Assembly: GCA_023271485.1 (NCBI GenBank)
Contig: JALPXT010000008.1
Span: 1-22,018, forward strand
Direction of reading: 5' to 3'
Length of the DNA: 22,018 bases
Origin: Dehalococcoidia bacterium
Lineage (GTDB): Bacteria; Chloroflexota; Dehalococcoidia; SZUA-161; SpSt-899
The notes under the pieces were generated by a model, which made no database searches, had not been told where the DNA came from, and saw only the letters and a list, made by a program, of their open reading frames with translations. Shown piece after piece: positions 7,211-15,735 of this stretch (position 1 is the first letter of the stretch; the number at the start of each line of letters is the position of its first letter). A program made the translations under genes and the position numbers.

Positions 7211-8117
7211 CATATTCAAGAAGACCTGGCAGAGCATGGAACGCACCCGTGAACTCTGGTTGGAGAGGGTAGGCGGCATCTTTAGTCGTTCCCTCATCGA
7301 TGATGACCTGTGGGATGATCTGGAGGAAGTGCTCATCGCTGGTGACGTGGGCGTCAATACCTCGATGAAACTCATCGAAGGAGTTAAGGCAAGGGTGCAG
7401 ACCGAGAGGGTGAGAGAAGGGACAAGGATACAAGCGCTCTTAGGGGAAGAGATGATCAGCATCTTGAAGTTGAAGCATGAGGACGAACCATTTACTTCAC
7501 TGAAGGATGGACCGGCGGTTGTACTGGTGGTCGGGGTAAATGGCACCGGCAAGACCACCTCGATCGCCAAGCTTGCCTATAGCTTCAAAGGTCAGGGAAA
7601 GAGGGTAGTACTTGCCGCCGCCGACACCTTTCGGGCGGCGGCAATCGATCAACTGAAACACTGGGGAGACCGGCTGGACATCGAGGTGATCTCCAGTCAG
7701 CCGGGTGGCGACCCCGGAGCGGTGGTCTTCGACGCGCTGGAGGCAGCACGAAGACGCAAGGCCGATGTTCTTATCGCCGATACCGCCGGCCGCATCCAGA
7801 CCAGGTTCAACCTGATGGAAGAACTGAAGAAGATACGCCGGGTAATCAGCAGGGCGGGGGTTGATCCGGTGGTACTTCTGGTGCTCGATGCTAACACCGG
7901 CCAGAACGGGCTCAGCCAGGCAAGATATTTTGCTGAGGCAATAGGTGTTGATGGTGTTATTCTTGCCAAGCTGGATAGCACCTCCCGGGGAGGCATTGTG
8001 CTGTCTATCGTTGATCAGTTGAAGATACCGATTCTGTTTATCGGGACGGGACAAGAGCCGGATGACTTAGCCCCTTTCAATGCTGACGAGTTTGTGGAAT
8101 CGCTGCTCTCGCGGTAA
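7203..8117 (+). CDS. ftsY: Signal recognition particle receptor FtsY
   Basis: FtsY is the membrane-docking GTPase partner of Ffh in co-translational protein targeting. The 304-residue form holds only the N and G domains and lacks the long acidic A domain of E. coli. An N-terminal MFNIFKK start and amphipathic stretch could touch the membrane. Motifs: GVNGTGKTT (G1, 111-119), DTFRAAA (141-147), DTAGR (G3, 193-197), AKLD (G4, 255-258) and GTGQEPDDLAPF at the C-terminus. The usual TKLDGTAKGG segment is AKLDSTSRGG here, a mild divergence beside the nucleotide-binding site. The start is TTG at 7203, inside the rnc end, with GGGAG about 9 bases upstream. dnaE begins 2 bp after the stop. Confidence 0.96.
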   Translation: MFNIFKKTWQSMERTRELWLERVGGIFSRSLIDDDLWDDLEEVLIAGDVGVNTSMKLIEGVKARVQTERVREGTRIQALLGEEMISILKLKHEDEPFTSLKDGPAVVLVVGVNGTGKTTSIAKLAYSFKGQGKRVVLAAADTFRAAAIDQLKHWGDRLDIEVISSQPGGDPGAVVFDALEAARRRKADVLIADTAGRIQTRFNLMEELKKIRRVISRAGVDPVVLLVLDANTGQNGLSQARYFAEAIGVDGVILAKLDSTSRGGIVLSIVDQLKIPILFIGTGQEPDDLAPFNADEFVESLLSR

Positions 8118-8119
8118 AC

Positions 8120-11100
8120 ATGTTTACTCACCTTCACGTCCACACCGAATACAGCTTGCTCGACGGCATGTGCCGCATTCCCCGGTTGATTCAGCGGACC
8201 AAAGAGCTGGGGATGGACAGCCTTGCTATTACGGATCACGGTTCCCTCCACGGCATTATCCAGTTCTATCTTCAGGCTAAGGAGGCCGGGATAAAGCCGA
8301 TTCTCGGCTGCGAGCTGTACCTCGCGCATGGAGAGCGCAGCTCAAGAGGGGGGGGCGAGAAGGCTCCCTATCATCTAGTTGTCCTGGCCAGGAACGAGAT
8401 TGGCTATCGCAACCTGCTGCAACTCAGCAGCCGGGGCTATCTCGAGGGGTTCTATTATAAGCCGCGAGTTGATAAGGAGTTGCTGGCACAATACCACGAG
8501 GGCTTGATCGCCCTTTCCGCCTGCCCCAAAGGTGAACTGGCAACACTCATTCAGGAACGACGTCGCAAGGATGCTGAAAAGGCAGCCAGGTGGTACCATG
8601 AAGTCTTCGGCGATTTCTATCTCGAGATTCAGGATCACTCCATACCGGAACTGGCTCAGATCAATAAGGAACTCGTCGCCATGGGGCGGAAATTGGGGCT
8701 GCCGCTGGTAGCGACCAACGACACCCATTACATCGAGAGGGATGATGCTCCCCTTCACGACATCCTGCTCTGCATCCAGACGAACAGCACCATACACGAC
8801 GAGAAACGCCTCCGCATGGCGGATGATTCTTTCTACCTGAAGAGCCCTCAGGAGATGGCCGACCTATGGTCGGAGCACCCCCAGGCGATCGAGAACACCG
8901 GACACATCGCCGAAATGTGCCAGATTCAACTCGAATTCGGCCGCCTCTATTTGCCCCAGATTGAGATACCCCAAGATAGGACCGCCGACGAGTACCTGGC
9001 TGACCTCTGCCTGCAAGGAATGGTCAGCCGCTATCCTGACACCCCCACAGAAGTCAGGGAGCGCCTGTTCTATGAGCTTGAGGTCATCAAACAGACCGAG
9101 TTTGCCAATTACCTCCTCGTCGTTTGGGATGTGATCTCCTGGGCTCAGAGGCAGGGGATTCTCTATGGAGTCCGAGGAAGCGCGGCCGCCTCCCTGGTGC
9201 TCTATTGCCTTGGTATCACCAACATCGACCCGTTGGCTCACAAGCTGGTTTTCGAACGCTTTCTCAATGTAGAACGCAAGGAAATGCCGGATATCGACCT
9301 TGATTTCCAGGATGATCGCCGCGACGAAGTTATCCGGTACGTGTCTCAAAGGTACGGGGCCGGCCGTGTAGCTCAGATTGTCACCTTTGGGACCCTGGGG
9401 GCCAGGGCATCCCTGAGGGATGTGGGACGGGCTCTGGGCATGCCCTACGGTCAAGTGGATCGCGTGGCTCGCCTGGTCCCTTCCGTAGCAAGCAGCCTCA
9501 GTGGTGCGCTTGAGGAAATCACCGAGTTGAGCGACATGTATCGCAGTGACCCGGAGATAAAACGACTCGTTGATACCGCTGCCAGGCTTGAGGGTGTGGC
9601 TCGTCACGCTTCGACCCATGCTGCTGGAGTCGTCATCTCCAATGAGCCTTTGATTAAGCACGTGCCGCTGCAACGCCCAACCGGGGGCAACCAGCAGGAT
9701 CTCCCCACCACCCAACTGGCTATGGATGACATCGCCAGGATTGGACTCCTGAAGATGGATTTCCTGGGCCTGGCCAACCTCACCATTCTGGGGAAGGCCA
9801 CAGAAATAATATCCCAAACCTGTGGCAGGGAGATCGACCTGGATCGGATACCCCTGGATGATGCCAGGACGTTCGAGCTGCTTTCCGCCGGAGAGACCAC
9901 CGGCGTTTTTCAGTTAGAGGGTGCTGGGATGAGGCGGCACATAAAGGAGCTCAAACCCAGCCATTTCGGTGAGATAGCCGCCATGGTCGCTCTCTACCGG
10001 CCTGGGCCGAGACAGCATATTCCCACTTTCATTGGATCCAAACATAAGCAGATACCTATCACGTTTCCTCATCCCGCCCTGGAGAAGATTCTCGAGGAAA
10101 CCTACGGCGTGATAGTCTACCAGGATCAAGTCCTGCTGATCGCTCAGGCTTTCGCCGGCTACAGCCTTGGTGAGGCTGACATCGTGCGTAAGGCCATGGG
10201 GAAGAAGATACCGGAGATAATGCAGGCGGAACGCGATCGGTTCATTGCCGGTGCAAGGACACTGGGTTTCCCTCAGAAGGTGTCCGAGGATGTATTCAAT
10301 CTCATCGAGCCATTCGCCGGATATGCCTTCAACAAAGCTCACGCGACGAGCTACGCCCTGATCGCTTATAAGACTGCTTATCTCAAGGCCAATTATCCGG
10401 TGGAGTTCATGACGGCTCTTCTAATCGCTAATACTGGGAATCAGAGTAAAATCGCCACCGTGGTGGCTGAGTGCCGGCGACTGGGGATACCGGTGCTGCT
10501 TCCGGATGTCAATCGAAGCAAGCGAACCTTTGCCATCGAGAAGGAGGGCGAGGGCTCGCTTGCCATCCGCTTCGGACTGGGGGCAATCAAGAACGTCGGC
10601 GAAACCGCTATCGAGCCGATCATCACTGCTCAGGAGAAGGATGGGCCTTTCAAGTCGCTAGAGGATTTCTGCCGTCGATCTGATCTGCGTGGACTCAACA
10701 AGCGAGCACTGGAAAGCCTCATTAAGGTGGGGGCACTGGACTCTCTGGGAAGTCGCGGCGCACTGCTTGCGGGCATGGATCGGATCCTGCGGCTCTCACA
10801 TCAAGAGCAACAACTACGGGAGAGCGGCCAGGCAACCATGTTCGATCTCTGGGGAGAAACTGCCACGGTCCCGATGCCGGCGCTGGAGCTAGGAAACATC
10901 GACGTGCCAGGCAGCGAGGCACTGGCCTGGGAGAAGGAGCTGCTCGGAGTTTATCTGTCGGCACACCCGCTGGTATCAGCGGCAAGAGACCTTGGCGATA
11001 AGATCACTGCTTTCTGCGGTCAGATCGATGAGGAGATGGAAGGGCAGGAAGTGACCGTGGTGGGTATGGTAGCCACTGTGCGCAAGGCAATGACCCGGAA

Positions 11101-11578
11101 CAATCGCCCCTTCGTGAGCGCGGTCCTTGAGGATATAGGTGGTGAGATCGAGGTCACTGCCTGGTCGGAGGTATACGAACGGACCGAGGAGCTTTGGAAG
11201 GAGGGGAATACTCTGCTGGTACGGGGGAAGGTTAGACTGCGTGGAGAACGAGTGCAGCTCAATTGTCAGGGCGCAGTGGCTTATCGACCCGGTGAACCAC
11301 TGGAGATTCCCTGGGCTACCGGTTCACCCCCCCCGCCACCCCGACGCGTCACCATCAGCATATCTCAGACCGAGGATATCCAGGAGGATATCGCTCGATT
11401 GCGGCAGGTCCTCGCCATCCTGGAGCAATTCCCGGGCGAAGACAAGGCGTATCTTGCCATCGCTAATAGCATCGGCACGGTCACGCTCGACCTGCCGACT
11501 CTCGGCGTAAGCTATTGTCCGCAGCTTCACCAACAGCTTGCTGAGATAGTGGGTGAAGAGGCACTGAGCATTGCTTGA
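8120..11578 (+). CDS. dnaE: DNA polymerase III subunit alpha
   Basis: DnaE is the replicative polymerase catalytic subunit; 1152 residues is the normal DnaE1 size. The N-terminal PHP domain appears to keep its full metal-ligand set: His6/His8 (HLHVHTEYSLLDG), Asp15, His40 (ITDHG), Glu65 (GCELY), then PYHLVVLA, SACPKG and ATNDTHY. In several bacteria an intact PHP domain gives built-in 3'-5' proofreading. The polymerase core has PDIDLDF (390-396, Asp391/393/395) and the third catalytic Asp547 (KMDFLGL). The helix-hairpin-helix region, an OB-fold (about 970-1060, EVTVVGMVATVRKAM) and a C-terminal tail follow, with a proline-rich linker. Two 8-base homopolymers lie in the gene (G at 8348-8355, C at 11327-11334). 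ATG at 8120, 2 bp after ftsY, with no clear Shine-Dalgarno, suggesting coupling. Confidence 0.98.
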   Translation: MFTHLHVHTEYSLLDGMCRIPRLIQRTKELGMDSLAITDHGSLHGIIQFYLQAKEAGIKPILGCELYLAHGERSSRGGGEKAPYHLVVLARNEIGYRNLLQLSSRGYLEGFYYKPRVDKELLAQYHEGLIALSACPKGELATLIQERRRKDAEKAARWYHEVFGDFYLEIQDHSIPELAQINKELVAMGRKLGLPLVATNDTHYIERDDAPLHDILLCIQTNSTIHDEKRLRMADDSFYLKSPQEMADLWSEHPQAIENTGHIAEMCQIQLEFGRLYLPQIEIPQDRTADEYLADLCLQGMVSRYPDTPTEVRERLFYELEVIKQTEFANYLLVVWDVISWAQRQGILYGVRGSAAASLVLYCLGITNIDPLAHKLVFERFLNVERKEMPDIDLDFQDDRRDEVIRYVSQRYGAGRVAQIVTFGTLGARASLRDVGRALGMPYGQVDRVARLVPSVASSLSGALEEITELSDMYRSDPEIKRLVDTAARLEGVARHASTHAAGVVISNEPLIKHVPLQRPTGGNQQDLPTTQLAMDDIARIGLLKMDFLGLANLTILGKATEIISQTCGREIDLDRIPLDDARTFELLSAGETTGVFQLEGAGMRRHIKELKPSHFGEIAAMVALYRPGPRQHIPTFIGSKHKQIPITFPHPALEKILEETYGVIVYQDQVLLIAQAFAGYSLGEADIVRKAMGKKIPEIMQAERDRFIAGARTLGFPQKVSEDVFNLIEPFAGYAFNKAHATSYALIAYKTAYLKANYPVEFMTALLIANTGNQSKIATVVAECRRLGIPVLLPDVNRSKRTFAIEKEGEGSLAIRFGLGAIKNVGETAIEPIITAQEKDGPFKSLEDFCRRSDLRGLNKRALESLIKVGALDSLGSRGALLAGMDRILRLSHQEQQLRESGQATMFDLWGETATVPMPALELGNIDVPGSEALAWEKELLGVYLSAHPLVSAARDLGDKITAFCGQIDEEMEGQEVTVVGMVATVRKAMTRNNRPFVSAVLEDIGGEIEVTAWSEVYERTEELWKEGNTLLVRGKVRLRGERVQLNCQGAVAYRPGEPLEIPWATGSPPPPPRRVTISISQTEDIQEDIARLRQVLAILEQFPGEDKAYLAIANSIGTVTLDLPTLGVSYCPQLHQQLAEIVGEEALSIA

Positions 11579-11603
11579 CAAAGCGGCAAGCATGTGTTAG
11601 ACT
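11575..11603 (+). promoter_or_regulatory. Putative distal rpoBC promoter P1
   Basis: Perfect TTGACA -35 (11575-11580), which overlaps the dnaE TGA stop, a 17-bp spacer, and -10 TAGACT (11598-11603). A TATACT also occurs at 11603-11608 but at poor spacing. Start near 11610, giving a leader of about 260 bases before rpoB. Confidence 0.6.
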
Positions 11604-11871
11604 ATACTAGAGTTGACATTTTGATTGGTTACCCTCATTCCAAACTTCCTAATCTCATCCTGGTGATCAAGCTGTTTTTGCAAAAGGCTGGCGGAGTTAT
11701 TGTCTAGTTGCGGCCACGTTTGCGTTGACAAACACTCAAACATATGGTATACTCGTTGATTGTTGCCTTGGATATCTGCTTTCATACCAGCCCTTCTAAC
11801 TCCACCCTGGTTTTCAGGCTGTTCAGACACAGGCAGTGGGGATCTTCTGCGCCTCTGTTGGAGCATTTAGT
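11604..11871 (+). promoter_or_regulatory. rpoB upstream region and mRNA leader, no gene seen
   Basis: This is the largest gap in the window (293 bp from the dnaE stop to the favoured rpoB start). It holds P2 (entered separately), a 10-bp perfect palindrome TTTTGCAAAA at 11676-11685 that could be an operator or chance, and about 110 bases of leader after P2. The leader has two overlapping short stems that exclude each other (ACCAG with CTGGT; CAGCC with GGCTG). No T-run terminator and no convincing short coding sequence was found. Any regulatory role is conjecture. Confidence 0.4.
11725..11753 (+). promoter_or_regulatory. Putative proximal rpoBC promoter P2
   Basis: Perfect TTGACA -35 (11725-11730), 17-bp spacer, -10 TATACT (11748-11753). 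Start near 11760. With P1 it gives rpoBC two strong-looking promoters of its own, in keeping with the absence of rplJ/rplL upstream. Confidence 0.75.
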
Positions 11872-14800
11872 GTGATTTCATCCACTGTATTACCTGATCC
11901 CATCGCTCATACCACCCGGAAATCATTTGCCAGGATTCCGGAAGTCGTTGGAGTTCCAGACTTAATCCGGATACAACATAGATCCTATCGCTGGTTTAGG
12001 GAAGAGGGGTTGAAGGAACTCTTCGAGGAAATTTCGCCCATCAAAGATTACACCGGTAACCGTTTGGAGCTCTATTTTCTTAGCCACGAATTTGGCGAAC
12101 CAAAATATTCGGAGAGCGAATGCCGGGAACGTGATCTGACCTATGCCGCTCCATTAAAGGTAAAGACAAGGTTAATCATAAAGGAAACCGGGGAGATCAA
12201 GGAACAAGACCTTTTTATGGGTGACTTCCCCGTCATGACCCCGAGAGGTACCTTTATTATCAATGGTGCCGAGCGCGTGGTTGTAAATCAGCTTATTCGT
12301 TCCCCAGGAGTCTATTTCACGGTAGAAGATGATCCTGCAACAGGACATAGGTTGTGCCTTGCCAAGGTCATACCGGATCGCGGGGCATGGATTGAATTTG
12401 AAACTTCAAGCCGAGGAACGATCTCGGTAAAGATAAATCGCAAGCACAAGATCCCGGTTACCACCCTGCTTCGTGCCGTTGGCTATGGTCGGGATGAAGA
12501 CCTCTTAGCGTTGTTTGCTGATGTGGACACCGATCCGGAGCGGTCGTTTATTAGAGCCACTATGGAACGAGACCCACTGGTCAGGAGTGAGGAGGATGCA
12601 CTCATCGAGTTCTACCGGAAATCGAGGCCCGGTGAGCCGCCTACCGTGGAAAACGCCCGTGGGCTAATAAACACCCTGCTTTTCGATCCCCGTCGCTACC
12701 GGTTAGGTAAGGGAGGCCGCTATAAGTTAAATAAGCGGCTTGGCCCTAATTACCCTCTCACAGAGCAGCCTCGCACTCTAGTGGCACAGGTAGAAGGTAA
12801 GTGGCAGGAATGGCTTAATCGTCCCCTCACAGACCGTGCTCTTACTACAAAGGACCTGGTGGACATTGTGCGCCGCGTAATCCTGGTCAACAATGGCCTG
12901 GATACTTGCGATGACATAGACCATTTGGGCAATCGACGTGTGCGAGCAGTAGGGGAACTCTTGCAGAGCCATCTCAGGATGGGATTGCTGCGCATGGAGA
13001 GATCGATCAGGGAAAGAATGAGTCTTCTGGGAACCGCATCGGCTACCCCCACCACTCTGGTTAACAACCGTGCGGTGATTGCTACGGTAAGGGAGTTTTT
13101 CGGCAGTTCCCGCCTCTCTCAGTTTATGGACCAAACCAATCCTTTAGCGGAGCTAACTCACAAACGTCGGCTTTCAGCTCTAGGCCCCGGAGGATTCTCT
13201 CGAGACCGCGCCGGGTTTGAGGTGCGCGATGTTCATTACTCTCATTATGGAAGGGTATGTCCTATTGAGACACCTGAGGGGCGCAACATAGGCTTGATCA
13301 CCTCGCTGGCGACTTATGCTCAGGTCAATGAATTTGGTTTCATCGAGACCCCCTATCGCAAAGTGGTGAAGGCATTGGAGAGTATCTCTCCGGATATTGT
13401 GAACAAGATCACAAGTGAGCCGGTGTTCGATACTGAGGAACGATTGATTATAGATGCGGGGGAAATCATCACCGAGGAGATGGCATCTAAGCTAGCTGAA
13501 TTGCCTTCTCGTACGATCAAGATAAAGCCCTTCGTGTCATCAGAGATAGAGTATTTCCCTGCTGATGAAGAGGATAAATACATCATAGCTCAAGCAAATG
13601 CCCGACTGGACGAGAACAATCAATTCATGGATCGCAAGGTTGAGGCCCGGCATGGTGAGAAATTCCTGGCGGAGAGTCCCGACAGGATTGACTTCATGGA
13701 TGTGTCCACCAGTCAGATTGTGAGTGTCAGCACCTCGCTGATACCATTCCTGGAACACGACGATGCCAATCGGGCGTTGATGGGCTCAAACATGCAGCGT
13801 CAGTCAGTCCCTCTTCTCTGTCCGGAATCGCCTGTTGTAGGAACCGGGATGGAGAGGGAAATAGCCCGTGACAGCGGTCAGGTAGTCTTTGCCCCAGTTG
13901 ATGGGGAGATAATATCGGCGACAGCCAGACAAGTCATCCTCCATGGTGATGATGGCAAAGAGTATACCAGTCCCCTCCGGAAGTTTGCCCGGAGCAATCA
14001 GGGAACTTGCATTACGCAGTACCCAAGGGTAAGCAAAGGGGAACGGGTGAAGGAGGGGCAGGTCCTGGTCGATGGCTCGGCCACGGATAGAGGGGAACTC
14101 GCCCTGGGCCAGAACGTCATCTGTGCGTTCTTAAGCTGGGAAGGCTATACGTTTGAAGATGCCATCGTCATCTCACAGAGGTTAGTTCAAGAGGATGAAT
14201 TCACTTCCATTCACATCGAGAAGTACGAGATAGAGGCCAGGGAAACGAAATTGGGCCCAGAGGAGATCACCAGGGACATTCCCAACATTGGCGAGAATGC
14301 CCTGCGCAATCTGGACGAAGAAGGGATCGTGCGTATTGGGGCGGAGGTTTCATCGGGGGATATTCTGGCTGGTAAGATCACGCCCAAGGGAGAGCGCGTT
14401 CTCACCGCCGAGGAAAAGCTCCTTCGAGCTATTTTTGGTGAAAAGGCGAGGGATGTCAAGGATACCTCGCTGCGAATGCCTCATGGGGAGTCGGGCAGGG
14501 TGATAGAGGTTAAGCGCTTTGCCCGGTTCAAGTATTGGTGCGATAGGTGCAAGGTTGAGTATCACTACGTTGAGCCGCTTGAGGACGAGAAATGCGAACG
14601 CTGCGAAGGCCCGCTGAAGAAACTGCCGGGTGACGAACTGGATGCGGGCGTTCTTCGGATGATAAGGGTGTCGGTGGCCCAGAAGAGGAAGGTTTCGGTG
14701 GGTGACAAGCTGGCCGGTCGCCACGGCAACAAGGGAGTCATCGCCAGGATACTTCCTGTTGAAGACATGCCTTACCTGGCTGATGGTCGGCCGGTGGATG

Positions 14801-15735
14801 TCATTCTCAGTCCTCTGGGTGTTCCCTCGCGTATGAATATTGGGCAACTCCTGGAAATCCATCTTGGCTGGGCGGCACATAATCTTGGTCTCAAGATAGT
14901 AACCCCGGTTTTCAATGGCGCCCATGAGGGCGCTATTGAGGACGCCTTGGCTCGGGCCTGGTTTATTGAGCGCGCTGCGGACGGTAGTTTGGAGCCGGAT
15001 GGTGCCGTGGAACGGAGGGAACGGGCCAAGGCCTGGCTTGACCAGCGCGGTCTTGACGGCGAGAAGATATTTGATGAAAACAGACGCTACGCTAATGGCG
15101 AGGCTAGGCGGACTTGTCTTATGATCTGGCTCGAAGACCAGGGGGTGACAGACGTATCCGCTATGGGTGATGAGGAATTGGAGCAAACGGCACAGAGGCT
15201 TTATCGGGAGAAGAAGCAAGCTCCGCCAATCTCGGGGAAGATGACGCTCTACGATGGACGCACCGGCGAAGCATTCGATGAGCCGGTGACGGTGGGCTGT
15301 ATGTACATAATGAAGCTCATTCATCTGGTGGAGGACAAGATACATGCTCGCTCCACAGGCCCTTACTCGCTCATAACGCAGCAGCCCCTGGGAGGTAAGA
15401 CTCAGTTCGGGGGACAGCGGTTTGGCGAAATGGAGGTCTGGGCTCTGGAAGCCTACGGTGCTGCCTATAATCTCCAGGAAATGCTTACTATCAAATCAGA
15501 TGACGTGGTAGGACGGGTGAAGACCTATGGGGCCATCGTCAAGGGTGAGGAAATCCTGAGTCTGGGGGTATCGGAGTCTTTCAAGATGTTGATCCAGGAA
15601 TTGCAGAGTCTGGGACTGGCAGTTGAAGTGCTGGGCAAAGAGGAGGAGCAGGTACTGCGCCTGAAAGAATCGCCTGATGAGATACCGAGATTGGGGATAA
15701 ATCTGACCGGTATGGAGATCGAGGAGAACGAATAA
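11872..15735 (+). CDS. rpoB: DNA-directed RNA polymerase subunit beta
   Basis: RpoB is the beta subunit of RNA polymerase and forms the active-site cleft with beta-prime. I favour the GTG at 11872 (1287 aa), with GGAG 8 bases upstream; a GTG at 11836 would add 12 residues but lacks a clear Shine-Dalgarno. The rifampicin pocket (about 411-440) reads FGSSRLSQFMDQTNPLAEL then THKRRLSALGPGG, keeping the main resistance-determining residues in sensitive form. KLAGRHGNKGVIARILP, GVPSRMNIGQ and the C-terminal GGQRFGEMEVWALEAYGA are intact. Two insertions stand out: a four-cysteine zinc-ribbon-like segment (Cys890, 893, 908, 911) placed before the GDEL segment, and about 86 extra residues at about 1018-1121 relative to B. 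subtilis. The TAA stop overlaps the rpoC ATG by 1 bp. Confidence 0.98.
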   Translation: MISSTVLPDPIAHTTRKSFARIPEVVGVPDLIRIQHRSYRWFREEGLKELFEEISPIKDYTGNRLELYFLSHEFGEPKYSESECRERDLTYAAPLKVKTRLIIKETGEIKEQDLFMGDFPVMTPRGTFIINGAERVVVNQLIRSPGVYFTVEDDPATGHRLCLAKVIPDRGAWIEFETSSRGTISVKINRKHKIPVTTLLRAVGYGRDEDLLALFADVDTDPERSFIRATMERDPLVRSEEDALIEFYRKSRPGEPPTVENARGLINTLLFDPRRYRLGKGGRYKLNKRLGPNYPLTEQPRTLVAQVEGKWQEWLNRPLTDRALTTKDLVDIVRRVILVNNGLDTCDDIDHLGNRRVRAVGELLQSHLRMGLLRMERSIRERMSLLGTASATPTTLVNNRAVIATVREFFGSSRLSQFMDQTNPLAELTHKRRLSALGPGGFSRDRAGFEVRDVHYSHYGRVCPIETPEGRNIGLITSLATYAQVNEFGFIETPYRKVVKALESISPDIVNKITSEPVFDTEERLIIDAGEIITEEMASKLAELPSRTIKIKPFVSSEIEYFPADEEDKYIIAQANARLDENNQFMDRKVEARHGEKFLAESPDRIDFMDVSTSQIVSVSTSLIPFLEHDDANRALMGSNMQRQSVPLLCPESPVVGTGMEREIARDSGQVVFAPVDGEIISATARQVILHGDDGKEYTSPLRKFARSNQGTCITQYPRVSKGERVKEGQVLVDGSATDRGELALGQNVICAFLSWEGYTFEDAIVISQRLVQEDEFTSIHIEKYEIEARETKLGPEEITRDIPNIGENALRNLDEEGIVRIGAEVSSGDILAGKITPKGERVLTAEEKLLRAIFGEKARDVKDTSLRMPHGESGRVIEVKRFARFKYWCDRCKVEYHYVEPLEDEKCERCEGPLKKLPGDELDAGVLRMIRVSVAQKRKVSVGDKLAGRHGNKGVIARILPVEDMPYLADGRPVDVILSPLGVPSRMNIGQLLEIHLGWAAHNLGLKIVTPVFNGAHEGAIEDALARAWFIERAADGSLEPDGAVERRERAKAWLDQRGLDGEKIFDENRRYANGEARRTCLMIWLEDQGVTDVSAMGDEELEQTAQRLYREKKQAPPISGKMTLYDGRTGEAFDEPVTVGCMYIMKLIHLVEDKIHARSTGPYSLITQQPLGGKTQFGGQRFGEMEVWALEAYGAAYNLQEMLTIKSDDVVGRVKTYGAIVKGEEILSLGVSESFKMLIQELQSLGLAVEVLGKEEEQVLRLKESPDEIPRLGINLTGMEIEENE

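Noticed and set aside
8864..9817. Minus-strand open frame of 317 codons inside dnaE
   Set aside because: Fully inside the polymerase gene in antisense; the residues look like reverse-frame reading of dnaE and no ribosome site stands out.
11613..11641. Third rpoBC promoter at TTGACA 11613-11618
   Set aside because: No acceptable -10 hexamer occurs 16-18 bp downstream (CATTCC at 17 bp).
11597..11866. Minus-strand open frame of 89 codons in the dnaE-rpoB gap
   Set aside because: It covers both promoter candidates and the rpoB ribosome site, has no recognisable motif and no good start context.
14350..15345. Minus-strand open frame of 331 codons inside rpoB
   Set aside because: Shadow of rpoB; no domain, and the sense strand is a highly conserved gene.
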